A stretch of 57,233 nt of DNA from Calothrix sp. CSU_2_0. GTDB lineage: Bacteria; Cyanobacteriota; Cyanobacteriia; Cyanobacteriales; Nostocaceae. Made by a program: the position numbers and the translations under genes. Below the pieces are notes generated by a model. It was given only the letters and a program-made list of their open reading frames with translations. It was not told the DNA's origin and did not search any database. Every line of letters starts with the position of its first letter. Position 1 is the first letter of the stretch. The stretch covers positions 1 through 57,233 of the forward strand of contig JAAUPE010000030.1 of NCBI GenBank assembly GCA_012034595.1, written 5' to 3'. This document shows, in pieces, positions 18,850 through 28,312 of this stretch.

Positions 18850-19797
18850 CTATAAAAAAGATAATTCGCCAATAACTTCCAAACGGTTGTACTGACTGAC
18901 ATTCATAAATTTCTCTGATAGGGCTTGTGCGGTGCTAGGAGAAATCCAGCCCATTTGTTGCAATATGTGGATGGCAGCAGCATATTTGGCTCGTTTGGCT
19001 CCATCTAAGACTTTGATGGCTAGTCCCATACCTTCCCCCAGCCTGCTAATGCACTGTACCCCTTCTGCACCAGCTTTGCTGACAAGTTCACCTGGAGCTA
19101 AACGCATGAGTTCGGTGTCAAATTCGCCGTCACCTGCCACTAAAACGGGGTGGTGTGTCATTGCTCGGACAATCCGCTCCATATCTAAGTTGTTCCCGGA
19201 GGCAAGTTGAGCGTATAAATGCGCCATTTGCCCGATTTGCAATAAATAGGTAGGTACACCGCAATCGTCGCGGACACTAATAAATTCTTCGGCGGGCATC
19301 CGTAACAATTCTGCGACTTTAGTTATAATCAATTGCTGAATGGGGTGCTTGCGCTCCATATACGTATTTAGGGGAAAATGCCGTTGCTGGCAAACTGCTA
19401 GCATTCCCGCATGTTTCCCCGAACAGTTGTATTCTAAGCGGCTGCTTTTGCCTAATGGTGTCGGGCATTGTAGTGCTGCTGGGTCGATATCCGCTCGCCA
19501 GAGAATATTAAATACTTGTCGAACTTGCTCGATACTAGCTTTGTGGGAACTGGTGATGATTGCCAAATCGCGATCGCTTAAATCGTAGCGTTCGAGTGTA
19601 CCTGTGGTGGTGACTGCAAGTGCTTGAAATGGCTTGAGTGCGGAACGAATAAAGGTGGCAGTTTCGGCATTCCCCGCAACTGATAAAATCCGTCCCCGTT
19701 CGTCGGATACGACAGCTTGAACTATGTGTTTTGATTCGATAATGCCTTCGCGCAGTAAGCGGACTTCCAATGAGAAGGCTTGAGTTCGTTTTCCCAT
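18850..19797 (-). CDS. Asparaginase (asparaginase II family, PF06089 type)
   Basis: A 315-residue protein of the asparaginase II family, which is unrelated to the classical type I/II amidohydrolases. Recognisable blocks: VRLLREGIIESKHIVQAVV near the start, RSALKPFQALA, ITSSHKASIEQVR, YNCSGKHAGMLAVC and RDDCGVPTYLL. The Ser/His and Cys-Ser-Gly-Lys-His clusters are the conserved features of the family. The likely reaction is L-asparagine hydrolysis to aspartate and ammonia. It is the last gene of the yqeK-rsfS-CGLD27-asparaginase run, after a 179-bp gap. Confidence 0.88.
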   Translation of the reverse strand: MGKRTQAFSLEVRLLREGIIESKHIVQAVVSDERGRILSVAGNAETATFIRSALKPFQALAVTTTGTLERYDLSDRDLAIITSSHKASIEQVRQVFNILWRADIDPAALQCPTPLGKSSRLEYNCSGKHAGMLAVCQQRHFPLNTYMERKHPIQQLIITKVAELLRMPAEEFISVRDDCGVPTYLLQIGQMAHLYAQLASGNNLDMERIVRAMTHHPVLVAGDGEFDTELMRLAPGELVSKAGAEGVQCISRLGEGMGLAIKVLDGAKRAKYAAAIHILQQMGWISPSTAQALSEKFMNVSQYNRLEVIGELSFL

Positions 19798-19976
19798 CGC
19801 TGATAATTTAAGTTATAAGTTAGTGAGTTATGAGTTAGTGAGTTAATTGACTATGATTAAAAATTGAAATTTTCAACTCCTAACTACTTACTGTAAGGTC
19901 AAACAGTCACTTGCCCCTACTGTTCGATCCTGTAGGAACAAATAGATGTTTCGCCAAAGCTATTAACTGCTAACTT

Positions 19977-20474
19977 TTATAAAATCTGCCAAACGATCGC
20001 ACCGGCAATGTACAGTACCACCAAGCTAGCGAAGGTCAGTTGTAGACGGCGCAAAATCGGTTGAACTTGGTAGGCAACAATCAGCCGATCGCGGGTTAAT
20101 ATTTCTTCGGGTTTTGTCCAGGTTTGACCGTCGTACCACCCCGATTCTTCATAAAATATAACTGGGCTGAACAGGCGATCGCGTATGTAAGACCATCCTA
20201 AATACAAGCGCACTAGTATAAGCACAGCCCCCAGGCTTGCTCCGGCGGCACCGCTCAACAAAAATTGGTATATATATTTATGAGGGGGGAAACTGCCAGC
20301 CGATACGGGACCTGCTACAAGCCAAGACAAGCCATAAATCCAGGCTATCCGCGTGAGGTAGGTGCGCCAATTTCCGGCACAATCGCGAAATAACCAAGCA
20401 GATTTTAGCTCTTCGTACTCGTTGACAGGCTGTTGTTCGGTTGGAACTGGACATGAAACCGAAGAATTAATCAT
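19977..20474 (-). CDS. CGLD27 family protein (DUF1230)
   Basis: A 165-residue membrane protein of the CGLD27 family, conserved in cyanobacteria, green algae, plants and diatoms. The diagnostic N-terminus CPVPTEQQPVNEYEELKSAW is complete. Hydrophobic helices lie at about 44-60 and 68-93 and at the C-terminus (about 144-165). Between them are LGWSYIRDRLFSPVIFYEESGWYDGQTW in two conserved blocks. In plants the family has been linked to chloroplast metal homeostasis; the cyanobacterial role is not settled. Its start is only 6 bp after the rsfS stop, implying co-translation. Confidence 0.92.
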   Translation of the reverse strand: MINSSVSCPVPTEQQPVNEYEELKSAWLFRDCAGNWRTYLTRIAWIYGLSWLVAGPVSAGSFPPHKYIYQFLLSGAAGASLGAVLILVRLYLGWSYIRDRLFSPVIFYEESGWYDGQTWTKPEEILTRDRLIVAYQVQPILRRLQLTFASLVVLYIAGAIVWQIL

Positions 20475-20480
20475 GTTGCC

Positions 20481-20933
20481 TTAACTCTCACTGCTATCAG
20501 CGCTTTTTAATTTAATGGGTGTGCCATGACTCCAAAACGCTTCCAGGTTGTAAAATTCGCGTTCTTTTGGCATCATAACGTGAACTAAGACATCACCATA
20601 ATCGTAAAGCACCCAAGAAGCTTCAGCTTTTCCTTCTGTTCGCAGAGGAATGCGTTGTAGTTCTTGTTGGATTTTTTCTTCAATCGAATCCGCAATTGCA
20701 CGGACTTGTACCCGCGAATAGCCTGTTGCAAACACAAAGTAATCCGCGAGGTAAGATACATCTGCTACTTTCAATAGCAAGATATCTCCAGCTTTGCGGT
20801 CTGATGCTGCGTCTGCGGCTATTAAGGCAAGTTGTCCACTTGGATCGTTATCGTCAATTGCTGCGATCGCAACTGGGCTATTCGTCACCGTTGTAAACCG
20901 TGGTGAAAAGTTTTCTTGAAAGTTATCGGACAT
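20481..20933 (-). CDS. rsfS: Ribosome silencing factor RsfS
   Basis: A 150-residue RsfS (YbeB/Iojap) protein. RsfS binds ribosomal protein uL14 and blocks subunit joining in starvation. The core covers about 30-140, with GDILLLKVADVSYLADYFV, ATGYSRVQVRAIADSIEE, and the final block LYDYGDVLVHVMMPKEREFYNLEAFW split over the C-terminal half. An extra ~30-residue polar N-terminus precedes the domain. It follows yqeK, the usual neighbour of rsfS in many bacteria. Confidence 0.95.
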   Translation of the reverse strand: MSDNFQENFSPRFTTVTNSPVAIAAIDDNDPSGQLALIAADAASDRKAGDILLLKVADVSYLADYFVFATGYSRVQVRAIADSIEEKIQQELQRIPLRTEGKAEASWVLYDYGDVLVHVMMPKEREFYNLEAFWSHGTPIKLKSADSSES

Positions 20934-21060
20934 TCAAACCCTGCTCTGCTACACTTCCAATTTTACCGACTTACAGACATTACCTACAAACAAAGTTATT
21001 AATTTTGATGATTGCAAACTGCTTGAATAGGTTTTTTGCATACTAGCAAAAAAACAACTA

Positions 21061-21684
21061 TCATGCTGACGACCCGGTAATAGATTGTTTTAATTTCGAT
21101 TGGGTTAAAAACCAATTACGGGTGGTAATAACCCGTGGATGGATTGTACAACGGCGTTCTAACAGGTATTGAACGGTGCGATACGCCTTTAGCGTTAAGC
21201 TCCGCTTATCGCAGGTTAACCACATCGCCCGTTCGAGATTGGAATAGCTAATTTTGCGTAACAAATCTAATTCTTTAGTTTCGCCCCTGGCAGGTTCTAA
21301 ACTATCCGCGAGGAATACGATACAACACAGTTGGCTCATTCCCGGTCTGCCTAAGGTGTGATTGGCGATCGCTTGCAATATTTCTTTGTCATTGATGCTA
21401 AAGTTTTTCCGAGCAACGATTGCACCGACATCAGCGTGCAACAAATGGGGATTGGTTGCCAAAACCTCATCGACTTCCAAACCATCTGCTTTTGCCATTT
21501 GCAAAAGCCGCTTCGGGGAAAAATATTTTGCTAAGTCATGCATTAGTGCGGCGCTAGCAGCTTTTTCACGGTCAATATTGTGCGAATCGGCGAGTTCCAC
21601 AGCCATCCGCTCGACCCGAAGAATATGGTCAATCCTAGTAGCCGGAACATTTGCTGCTAACCAAGTTAAGACTTGTTCGCGCAT
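21061..21684 (-). CDS. yqeK: YqeK-type HD-domain bis(5'-nucleosyl)-tetraphosphatase
   Basis: A 207-residue HD-superfamily phosphohydrolase. YqeK proteins hydrolyse Ap4A symmetrically to two ADP. The metal-binding residues are in RIDHILRVERMAVELA (first His), LMHDLAKYFSP (HD pair), HLLHADVGA and IANHTLGRPGMS, with FLADSLEPAR near the C-terminal third. A ~35-residue tail after residue 170 is rich in Arg and Thr. It begins the gene run with rsfS, with about 127 bp between them. Confidence 0.92.
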   Translation of the reverse strand: MREQVLTWLAANVPATRIDHILRVERMAVELADSHNIDREKAASAALMHDLAKYFSPKRLLQMAKADGLEVDEVLATNPHLLHADVGAIVARKNFSINDKEILQAIANHTLGRPGMSQLCCIVFLADSLEPARGETKELDLLRKISYSNLERAMWLTCDKRSLTLKAYRTVQYLLERRCTIHPRVITTRNWFLTQSKLKQSITGSSA

Positions 21685-21966
21685 AATAGCAGTACTGACA
21701 AAGTTTATACTTTGGGGTGATTAATTATGTGAATATTAATATTTACAACTTTGATAATTGCAATAATTTTATTTTAATTTATTATTTTTAACTTTAATTA
21801 ATTTAAATTGACAAACCTGCACTAATGACAAAATAGGGTTTTTGAAACCAGCAAAATTGTCAAAATATTGATTTGGTAGATGTTTGGCGGCATAAAACCT
21901 ACTCAAATCTATTTTTGAGGTTTGAGAGGCTTTATTTCCAGTTCCAAAGAATTGCCATTAACCAAC

Positions 21967-23352
21967 TTAATCAACCCGAATTTGTTGTTGAGTGTCTGCT
22001 TTTGATTCGCTAATAGTCGGGTTTGGAATCGCGAAAAAAAGAGCTTCGTAAGCTGGTTCAATCAGAACTGGCTGAACAACAGGCTGTGGAACTAGTGTTG
22101 GTTCGGTAACAGCATAGAATAAAGACTCGTATTGATTTAAAGCACTGTCAAACGAATAGTTCTCGACTGCGAATTTGCGACTATTGTAACCAAGGGAATT
22201 GACTGTTTCTGGTGCTTTGTACAAATCCAAAATCGCATCTGCTAGCGCTTGGGGTTCTTCTGGGGGAACGACGACACCACCACCACTTTGATGAATAGCC
22301 CGTGCAGCAGTGCCATTGTCTGGTACTGATGCGACTAATGCTCGTCCACTGGCAAGGGCAACTTGAATTTTGGAAGGCATGTTGAAGGAAATCACATTTT
22401 TCTTTTGAACCACCAAACTCACATCCGCAGCAGCCAGCATATCGGGTAACTTTTCACGGGGTTGGAATGGTAATAGTAATACATTGTCTGCACCTTGTTC
22501 GCGACATTCCTGCTGTAAGCGTTGCAAACCCTTAGCTTCTCCGACGATGACAAAGGTAATATCGGGAATATGGCGTAACTTGCTAGCTGCCTTAACTACA
22601 GTTTCCAATCCTTGGGTTAAAGCGATATTACCCGAATACATGACGACGAATTTACCATTGAGATTGTGGATAGCGCGAAACTCGCTTTCTTCTTTCGGGA
22701 GAGGACGAATAAAGTTGACATCAACCCAGTTGGGAATTTTGACCATTTTACTTGCCTCAACGCCTTTTTGGAGCAAATTATCTACAAACCCATCAGCAAT
22801 CACACTGATTTTGGTAGCTGCGCGGTAAGCAAACTTTTCTAGTATTTGAAAAACTCCAATCAGGGCTTTATTTTTGAGTAAACCTGTATGAATCGCGGCA
22901 TCTGGGAGAATATCCTGTAAATTTAAAATTACAGGACAACGATTCAACCATCCCAAAACCGAAGCTGGAATGCATCCCGGTAGAGATGGTGAAGTTGTTA
23001 AAATTACATCGGGTCGCCAACCTGTGATAAGCGAAGCTTGACGCTGGAAGCGCATCGCGGGGATGAAGCTAGTCACAACAAAGCTGGCATCAAGTAAAAT
23101 CCGGTCGATTAAATTGGGCTGAGGACGAATCCAGACAAAACTACGCTGGATTTTGACACCATTTTTCTCTTCTGTGACAAACAATTTACCCCGATAAGCT
23201 TTGTAGATTTGACGTTCCGGGTAATTTGGCATTGCGGTGACAACCCGAACCTCGTGTCCACGTTTGACTAGTCCTTCTGCAAGTTCGGTCATCAGAGGAG
23301 CGATACCGATAGGTTCGGGGTGATAGTTGTAAGAGTAAATTAAAATCCGCAT
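21967..23352 (-). CDS. WcaI-like glycosyltransferase (GT4)
   Basis: A 461-residue GT-B enzyme. The start MRILIYSYNYHPEPIGIAPL and the conserved VVTAMPNYPERQIYKAYRG resemble the colanic-acid WcaI group. The donor half has VMYSGNIALTQGLETVVKAA, FVIVGEAKG and the signature PSKIQVALASGRALVAS. The last ~55 residues are a Pro/Val-rich tail (TEPTLVPQPVVQPVLIEP) not expected in the family. It is probably involved in exopolysaccharide synthesis, in line with the sugar transferase gene about 630 bp upstream on the same strand. Confidence 0.87.
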   Translation of the reverse strand: MRILIYSYNYHPEPIGIAPLMTELAEGLVKRGHEVRVVTAMPNYPERQIYKAYRGKLFVTEEKNGVKIQRSFVWIRPQPNLIDRILLDASFVVTSFIPAMRFQRQASLITGWRPDVILTTSPSLPGCIPASVLGWLNRCPVILNLQDILPDAAIHTGLLKNKALIGVFQILEKFAYRAATKISVIADGFVDNLLQKGVEASKMVKIPNWVDVNFIRPLPKEESEFRAIHNLNGKFVVMYSGNIALTQGLETVVKAASKLRHIPDITFVIVGEAKGLQRLQQECREQGADNVLLLPFQPREKLPDMLAAADVSLVVQKKNVISFNMPSKIQVALASGRALVASVPDNGTAARAIHQSGGGVVVPPEEPQALADAILDLYKAPETVNSLGYNSRKFAVENYSFDSALNQYESLFYAVTEPTLVPQPVVQPVLIEPAYEALFFAIPNPTISESKADTQQQIRVD

Positions 23353-23982
23353 AAAATTTTTTACTTAAAAAAGCCCTGGTATTGGATTTAATGACAAAAA
23401 TTTATCTCGTCTGCTTCCCCGCATTTTTATTGCTGGTATTAATAATTTTCTCTTCAGAGTTAATTAATGTCCGTGATTTTTCATTGAAGATTGCGTAAAA
23501 TTTAACTTTTAGTGGGTGGGGTTAAATGCTAATTTTGATACCATTCCCGTCTTGAATAAATATTTTGCTGATGAATTGGCGTAAGTATAAACTCGATAAA
23601 TATTTTTCAACTGTAGAAAGATATTACCCAAACTTTGAATAAGAGCGATCGCAGATAGTCTTGATTAAGTATTTACGGGTAAATCAGCAATAAAATTAAC
23701 TACGTAAAAATTAACCAACTGATGTGTCATTGGTAATAACTGCGAAAAATAGAGTACATCCCACTCCACAAAAGACAAGATTGCTTAAAACTTTTTAGGT
23801 ATGACTGAGGGAGGATTTTTTGGGATTTTTGATGATGAATAAGTTTTCCTCCGATCCCATGTTCCCCACATTAAGACATTTCTCCATCTCCCCAAACAAA
23901 AACCCGATTTCCATCGGAAATCGGGTAGGTAAATTGTTGTTGATAAAATACGGAAGTTCAAATTTTCTGGTAAATAAGTCCC
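23353..23982. other. Intergenic region between two polysaccharide genes
   Basis: About 630 bp. Its right part holds a strong minus-strand terminator (23893-23926) for the STAS-sugar-transferase gene, so the downstream glycosyltransferase is probably transcribed from its own promoter in the left part. One HIP1-type word lies near 23645. No ORF is supported. Confidence 0.5.
23893..23926 (-). terminator. Intrinsic terminator after the STAS-sugar-transferase gene
   Basis: A perfect 11-bp stem ACCCGATTTCC / GGAAATCGGGT with a 3-nt loop, followed on the minus strand by TTTTTGTTT. It lies about 57 bp beyond the stop codon. Confidence 0.88.
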
Positions 23983-25029
23983 TTAGACAGCACCACTATT
24001 TTTGTTAAATAGAATCGTCACCGTTTTAAAAATAAGCTTCAGGTCGTATAACAAACTCCAATTTTTCTGGTATTGTAGATCGAGACGAATAACATCCTCG
24101 AAACTGCGAATAGTAGACCTGCCATTAACTTGCCACTCTCCAGTCATCCCCGGTCTCACATCTAAACGTTGCCATTCTGGAACTTCATAAAGCGATACTT
24201 CGCTTGGTGTGGGAGGTCGAGTTCCCACTAAACTCATTTCACCTATGAGTACATTCCAAAATTGGGGCAGTTCATCAAGACTGGTTTTCCGTAAAAATCG
24301 ACCGACTCGTGTAACTCTTGGGTCATTATCGATTTTAAAAAATGCACCTTGAACTTGATTTTGCTGTTCGAGTTCGGCTTTTTTGGCTTCCGCATCAACA
24401 CACATCGACCGGAATTTCCAAATTTTGAATTCCTTACCCATCCAACCACAACGGGTTTGAGCAAATAATATATTTCCTGGATCGTCAATTTGGATTGCGA
24501 TCGCGATCGGAACACACAATACAGCAGTAATCACCAAACCAACTATTGCACCAATAATATCAATCAACCGCTTCATCCAAGATTTAACTGAAGGATGAGT
24601 ATTGGGCAAAACTTCCTCTAATTGACGACTGGCTAGAGATTCGGCATTCTTAGAGGATTCGATTGAAAAAACTTGGTCTAAACCTGTAAGATTTAATACT
24701 GCTAATACTTGAGGTGTGACATTCCGTAACGTCATCTCAATCCCTTTTTCTTGAGCATGTTTGAGATTACTAACTAAAGCACCCAAACCACTACTGTCCA
24801 TAAAGATAGTGTCGTCAAATGCAATAATAATTTGTTTCAATAAGCTATTTGCTTGAACGAGTTCCTGGCAGGTTTGCTTAAAGCTTACAGCTTCAAGTAC
24901 GCTCAACCTGGCGGGAATTTGAACTATTGCCGTTTCATTAAGGAATGTGACGGGAAAATCTGCCTCTGTGGGTTGGCTAGTCATGAAACTTTGCACTTTC
25001 GTTGCTCTTTTATGTATTCTGGCAAACAT
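23983..25029 (-). CDS. STAS domain fused to a polyprenyl-phosphate sugar-phosphate transferase
   Basis: A 348-residue fusion. Residues about 20-125 form a STAS (anti-sigma-factor antagonist) domain: [13 protein letters not shown], then [19 protein letters not shown], where the DSSG serine is the usual phosphorylation site. A short linker leads to a membrane helix (about 153-175) and a bacterial sugar transferase domain: [66 protein letters not shown]. The enzyme half starts lipid-linked glycan assembly. The STAS half suggests control by a partner-switching kinase or phosphatase. The start may be the first ATG or the one 15 codons later ([10 protein letters not shown]). Confidence 0.92.
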   Translation of the reverse strand: MFARIHKRATKVQSFMTSQPTEADFPVTFLNETAIVQIPARLSVLEAVSFKQTCQELVQANSLLKQIIIAFDDTIFMDSSGLGALVSNLKHAQEKGIEMTLRNVTPQVLAVLNLTGLDQVFSIESSKNAESLASRQLEEVLPNTHPSVKSWMKRLIDIIGAIVGLVITAVLCVPIAIAIQIDDPGNILFAQTRCGWMGKEFKIWKFRSMCVDAEAKKAELEQQNQVQGAFFKIDNDPRVTRVGRFLRKTSLDELPQFWNVLIGEMSLVGTRPPTPSEVSLYEVPEWQRLDVRPGMTGEWQVNGRSTIRSFEDVIRLDLQYQKNWSLLYDLKLIFKTVTILFNKNSGAV

Positions 25030-25214
25030 GGCGTTCTAGAGAATACCCTAATCTAATGTATAACCACTAGTAATCAGGAATAATCACTACTTTTACAGCT
25101 TTAATTAAAGTTTTGGCACAGATTTTGCAAAGAAGGATTCACAATATAAAAATAAAGCCAAAATCATCTCCGCTATTGTGCCATCGAATGATAAACGCAC
25201 ATAGATATCATCAC

Positions 25215-26015
25215 ATGACCGCAAACACAATTGTTACACCGACTGCACGCCTGATTGAAATCTTCTCGGCAATTCAAGGAGAAGGACTAAACGTTGGCAC
25301 TCGTCAGATTTTTATCCGTTTTGCACTGTGCGATTTACGCTGCCACTTTTGTGATAGTGCCAATACTTGGAATGCACCCAACCAATGTAAAATTGAGTGT
25401 ACCCCTGGTTTTCGTGATTTTGAAATTCACCCAAACCCAATCTCATTATCTATGTTACTCGAATGGGTCAAGCGGCAAAATATACCTTGCTTACACGATA
25501 GCATTAGCTTAACTGGAGGTGAACCACTCCTTCACGCATCATTTTTGCAGGAGTTTTTACCTCAAGTCCGTGCTGCTACTGAATTACCAATATATTTAGA
25601 GACTGGTGGACATCGCCCCGAACAACTTATGATGGTGTTACCTTACATAGACTCGGTAGGTATGGATTTCAAGCTGGAAAGTGTCAGTGGCGAAAAACGC
25701 TTTTCCGAACATGCTAGATTTCTTCAGCTATGCAATGACTCACAAGTAGAGACTTTTGTCAAGATAATTATTTCGGATCGCACTGATTCTACGGAGTTGG
25801 AGCGTGTTGCTGAGTTGCTAGCAGATGTGAATCCAGAAATTCCTGTATTTTTGCAGCCTGTCACCCCATTAGCAACATCGGCACAAATAGTAGATGTGCC
25901 GATTATGCTTGCTCCTTCTCCCGACCAAGTGTTGAGATGGCAGGGAATAATGAAACGTTTGATTAAACGAGTGCGTGTAGTACCCCAAACTCATAAAATG
26001 CTGAATCAGATGTAA
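25215..26015 (+). CDS. queE: 7-carboxy-7-deazaguanine synthase (radical SAM)
   Basis: A radical SAM enzyme that contracts 6-carboxytetrahydropterin to 7-carboxy-7-deazaguanine in the queuosine pathway. The cluster motif is LCDLRCHFCD (CxxxCxxC); the N-terminal IEIFSAIQGEGLNVGTRQIF is diagnostic, followed by SLTGGEPLLH and LETGGHRPEQL. The frame opens at a TTG at 25113, but the ATG at 25215 (MTANTIVTPTARLIEIF) fits family length best; an ATG at 25188 is also possible. It is divergent from the STAS-sugar-transferase gene. Confidence 0.93.
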   Translation: MTANTIVTPTARLIEIFSAIQGEGLNVGTRQIFIRFALCDLRCHFCDSANTWNAPNQCKIECTPGFRDFEIHPNPISLSMLLEWVKRQNIPCLHDSISLTGGEPLLHASFLQEFLPQVRAATELPIYLETGGHRPEQLMMVLPYIDSVGMDFKLESVSGEKRFSEHARFLQLCNDSQVETFVKIIISDRTDSTELERVAELLADVNPEIPVFLQPVTPLATSAQIVDVPIMLAPSPDQVLRWQGIMKRLIKRVRVVPQTHKMLNQM

Positions 26016-26161
26016 TATGATTCAACAGATATTAATAGAAAATATATATACATAATTTAGGCGTTATTTATTGGGATTAAGCAAATTGAACCGCGAAAAG
26101 GCAAAATATTGACAGCACCAAACTGAAATTAAGCTAATATCGGCTAATTTAACTTATTAGA

Positions 26162-26192
26162 TTGTAGAGACATTCTGTGTCAGTCTCTACAA
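26162..26192. repeat. TTGTAGAGAC inverted repeat
   Basis: A 10-bp perfect stem (TTGTAGAGAC / GTCTCTACAA) with an 11-nt loop. The same stem sequence heads the longer palindrome at 34517-34545, so this is a dispersed family. Confidence 0.8.
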
Positions 26193-26260
26193 CGTTCATA
26201 GTTTTTTAAATACTACAAATATTACAGAAAATGACAAAAATGCTATTCTCCAGGAAAGAC

Positions 26261-26278
26261 GCTACGCGATGGCGTAGC
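26261..26278. repeat. REP-like palindrome GCTACGC-GATG-GCGTAGC
   Basis: A 7-bp stem with a 4-nt loop embedded in a GC-rich stretch (GCCTGCCCGCAGGGC follows). Related words (GGCGTAGC) occur near 6950, pointing to a dispersed extragenic palindrome. Confidence 0.7.
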
Positions 26279-26397
26279 CTGCCCGCAGGGCTTTGGTGCA
26301 GGGCATCCATTTTACAGCATCGCAGCCAGTTAGGGTTGAGAAGTCAGGAATTAGAAGAGGCAAATCCTTTTAATTCCTAATCCCCAATTCTGAATTC

Positions 26398-27051
26398 CTA
26401 AAAACTTTCATCCAAATTTCTTGAGGATGATGGTTTATTGCTGCGTACTTTGTTTGCACTGCGTTTGAGTGCGGAGAGACGAGCTTCGTATTTGGAACGC
26501 TGACGTTTGCTAGGGGTAGAGTCAATCAGGGTTTTGAGAGCGCTACCCAAACTTTTGTAGGCATTGGGAAGACTGTAGCCGAAACGTTGTGCAAGTGCGA
26601 TCGCCTTTTCATCAGCTTCGATTAATTCGCGAGCGACCTTTTCTCCGCTATTTTTTTGATAAAGTCGCCAACCGGAGACACCGCACAAAGCCATAGCCAA
26701 GATCAACAATAAACCATCTTGAACCCAAAGTTCGCCAACAGCGCCACCCAAGCCAATGGCAAGGGCAGCCATTTCCCAACCATCTTTGGGAATAGTATCA
26801 TTTTGAACGCGAGCAACTTCATGCCAGAAAAGCAGATTGCGCTGGTCGATCGCGAGGGTATCCCATTTCACCAAGTCAATTTGAATTTCTACTTGGTCTT
26901 TACCGATTTCCTCGCAACGGATGAGGGGAGGATTGACTTCCGTCGTACCTTCTACCGTCACCCAGCTCTGCAATTCTGGGGGTAATAAGCCTTTTAACCG
27001 CCGTAATTCACTCATTTCTGCTTTGGCAGAGGAGGTTGCATAGGTTGCCAT
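26398..27051 (-). CDS. DUF3318 family protein
   Basis: About 217 residues from the ATG giving MATYATSSAKAEMSELRRLK; the longer frame opens at a TTG. The conserved part includes GLLPPELQSWVTVEG, LIRCEEIGKDQVEIQIDL and the segment NLLFWHEVARVQNDTIP. Two adjacent hydrophobic stretches (about 93-130) make a membrane hairpin, and the C-terminal tail is strongly basic. This is a cyanobacterial family of unknown function. The HEVAR sequence resembles half of a metalloprotease-type HExxH but lacks the second His, so no peptidase call is made. Confidence 0.85.
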   Translation of the reverse strand: MATYATSSAKAEMSELRRLKGLLPPELQSWVTVEGTTEVNPPLIRCEEIGKDQVEIQIDLVKWDTLAIDQRNLLFWHEVARVQNDTIPKDGWEMAALAIGLGGAVGELWVQDGLLLILAMALCGVSGWRLYQKNSGEKVARELIEADEKAIALAQRFGYSLPNAYKSLGSALKTLIDSTPSKRQRSKYEARLSALKRSANKVRSNKPSSSRNLDESF

Positions 27052-27127
27052 ATATCCAGCCCCAGAAAACAATTCAGTACAATTAGGGTATCACTTTGGA
27101 GTATAGCGATTTTACAAACAATTCGGC

Positions 27128-27685
27128 TCAGTCGTTGGGAAAACTTCCGCGTTTTTTCCGAGCTTCCATTGCTTTTTCCAAAAGGTCGAGTAACCCAGGA
27201 GCCTGTTCTTGAATACTAAGTAATAATCGTTCTCCAAGTTCAACATTTCCCGGATCGTGACCTGTATCCATTACCGATTGCAACCGTGGCATTGCCACAG
27301 AATCCACCAGTTGAATTAAGCCTGTTAAGCAACGATTAAACTGTTTCTCGGTAAGAATAGAGTCCTCCAAAGGAAACTCAATTATGGCACGAATTTCGCC
27401 GTCGGAAGGGTCGTATTCCCATTGCAGCATTTTGGTTTCCCAGGAGATTGAGAGCATTGTTTGCAAAATTGCGGCTTTGTAGGGATGGTTTTGAACCCCG
27501 ACTATTACTTGTGGTGCAAATAAGCGAAAAAATCTTCCCTCTTCGTCAAGCTGGACGACTATGAGAAAATCTTCGATGTTATCTGCTTCTACACCTGTAA
27601 TTATGCGATCGCTCTCATCTTCAATCCGATATTCCCAACCAAGTTTGTCTAAGTACTTAGCGATTTGTTGCAGGTCTGCTGCCAT
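27128..27685 (-). CDS. YbjN-type / type III chaperone-like domain protein
   Basis: A 185-residue acidic soluble protein. The N-terminal 130 residues follow the alpha-beta pattern of the YbjN family: IAKYLDKLGWEYRIEDES, then IEDFLIVVQLDEEGRFFRLFAP, then an amphipathic helix and WEYDPSDGEIRAIIEFPLED. The C-terminal ~50 residues are helical and charged (LLDLLEKAMEARKKRG). The fold resembles secretion chaperones, but the cellular function in cyanobacteria is unknown. It lies 76 bp upstream of the DUF3318 gene, so the two may be co-transcribed. Confidence 0.75.
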   Translation of the reverse strand: MAADLQQIAKYLDKLGWEYRIEDESDRIITGVEADNIEDFLIVVQLDEEGRFFRLFAPQVIVGVQNHPYKAAILQTMLSISWETKMLQWEYDPSDGEIRAIIEFPLEDSILTEKQFNRCLTGLIQLVDSVAMPRLQSVMDTGHDPGNVELGERLLLSIQEQAPGLLDLLEKAMEARKKRGSFPND

Positions 27686-28312
27686 AAAAGCCTCATCACT
27701 AAAATGGTGGACTTACACCATAATTAGTTTACCCTGGGAGGGGTTAAGGTTCTGTCACATTGTTCTCATTGATTAGTATCTCTAAAATTCTCTTTACAGC
27801 AGATTACAAGTATATGAGTCACAGTCAAACAATCAAAAAGCCAAATATAAAACTCTTTTACTTCTAACTTCCGCACTCCTAAATTCTGACTTCTTCTGTA
27901 GAAATCAGATAGATATTTTATCGTTCTATCATTGCGATATTAACAAACTTGCTAAAAGCCAATAACTAATCAGCAGAACCAAGACACCAATCCACAACTT
28001 TGCTTTATTCATAACTAATTTACCATTAGTGGTAATAGTTATTATAAATATATGAGCTAATCCTAAACTTCCTACTATTGGTAGTTGAAATATTACTAAA
28101 AGCTGATATCAGGAGAGTAAATATATGCTTCTATCAGTTAATTTAAATATTTAGATAGATACCTTATCTATATTTAACACTCTAAAGTCTTAAATGAAGG
28201 AATTAAAAATAGGATGTTAGAAATAACTTATTTTGGTTAGTTAGCTAAGTCAGCATTCATGTGTTTCTGCCTAGTTGAAGCGCCTAAATTTACTTTTGAT
28301 GGAGAATAATAG
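27686..28312. other. Intergenic region between divergent genes
   Basis: About 630 bp, AT-rich, holding the promoters of the YbjN-like and GT4 genes. The only coding candidate is a 27-residue hydrophobic ORF at 27929-28012 on the minus strand. Confidence 0.45.
27929..28012 (-). CDS. Possible 27-residue single-helix membrane peptide
   Basis: An ATG-started ORF encoding MNKAKLWIGVLVLLI, continuing with a second hydrophobic half and ending LLISQ before TGA. It has the shape of a very small membrane protein: basic N-terminus, then one ~20-residue helix. There is no good Shine-Dalgarno, and I recognise no photosystem or cytochrome small subunit. It could be chance in AT-rich DNA. Confidence 0.3.
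   Translation of the reverse strand: MNKAKLWIGVLVLLISYWLLASLLISQ

Larger units (their letters stand above)
26016..26397. other. Intergenic region between convergent genes with repeat palindromes
   Basis: Between queE (plus) and the DUF3318 gene (minus). It contains the GTAGAGAC-type hairpin at 26162-26192 and a REP-like GCTACGC/GCGTAGC element at 26261-26278, followed by a short GC-rich tail. Both are dispersed cyanobacterial repeat types; either may serve as a transcript end. Confidence 0.55.

Noticed and set aside
26398-27051. HEVAR motif in the DUF3318 protein as a metalloprotease site
   Set aside because: The second His of HExxH is missing and no downstream third ligand is evident.
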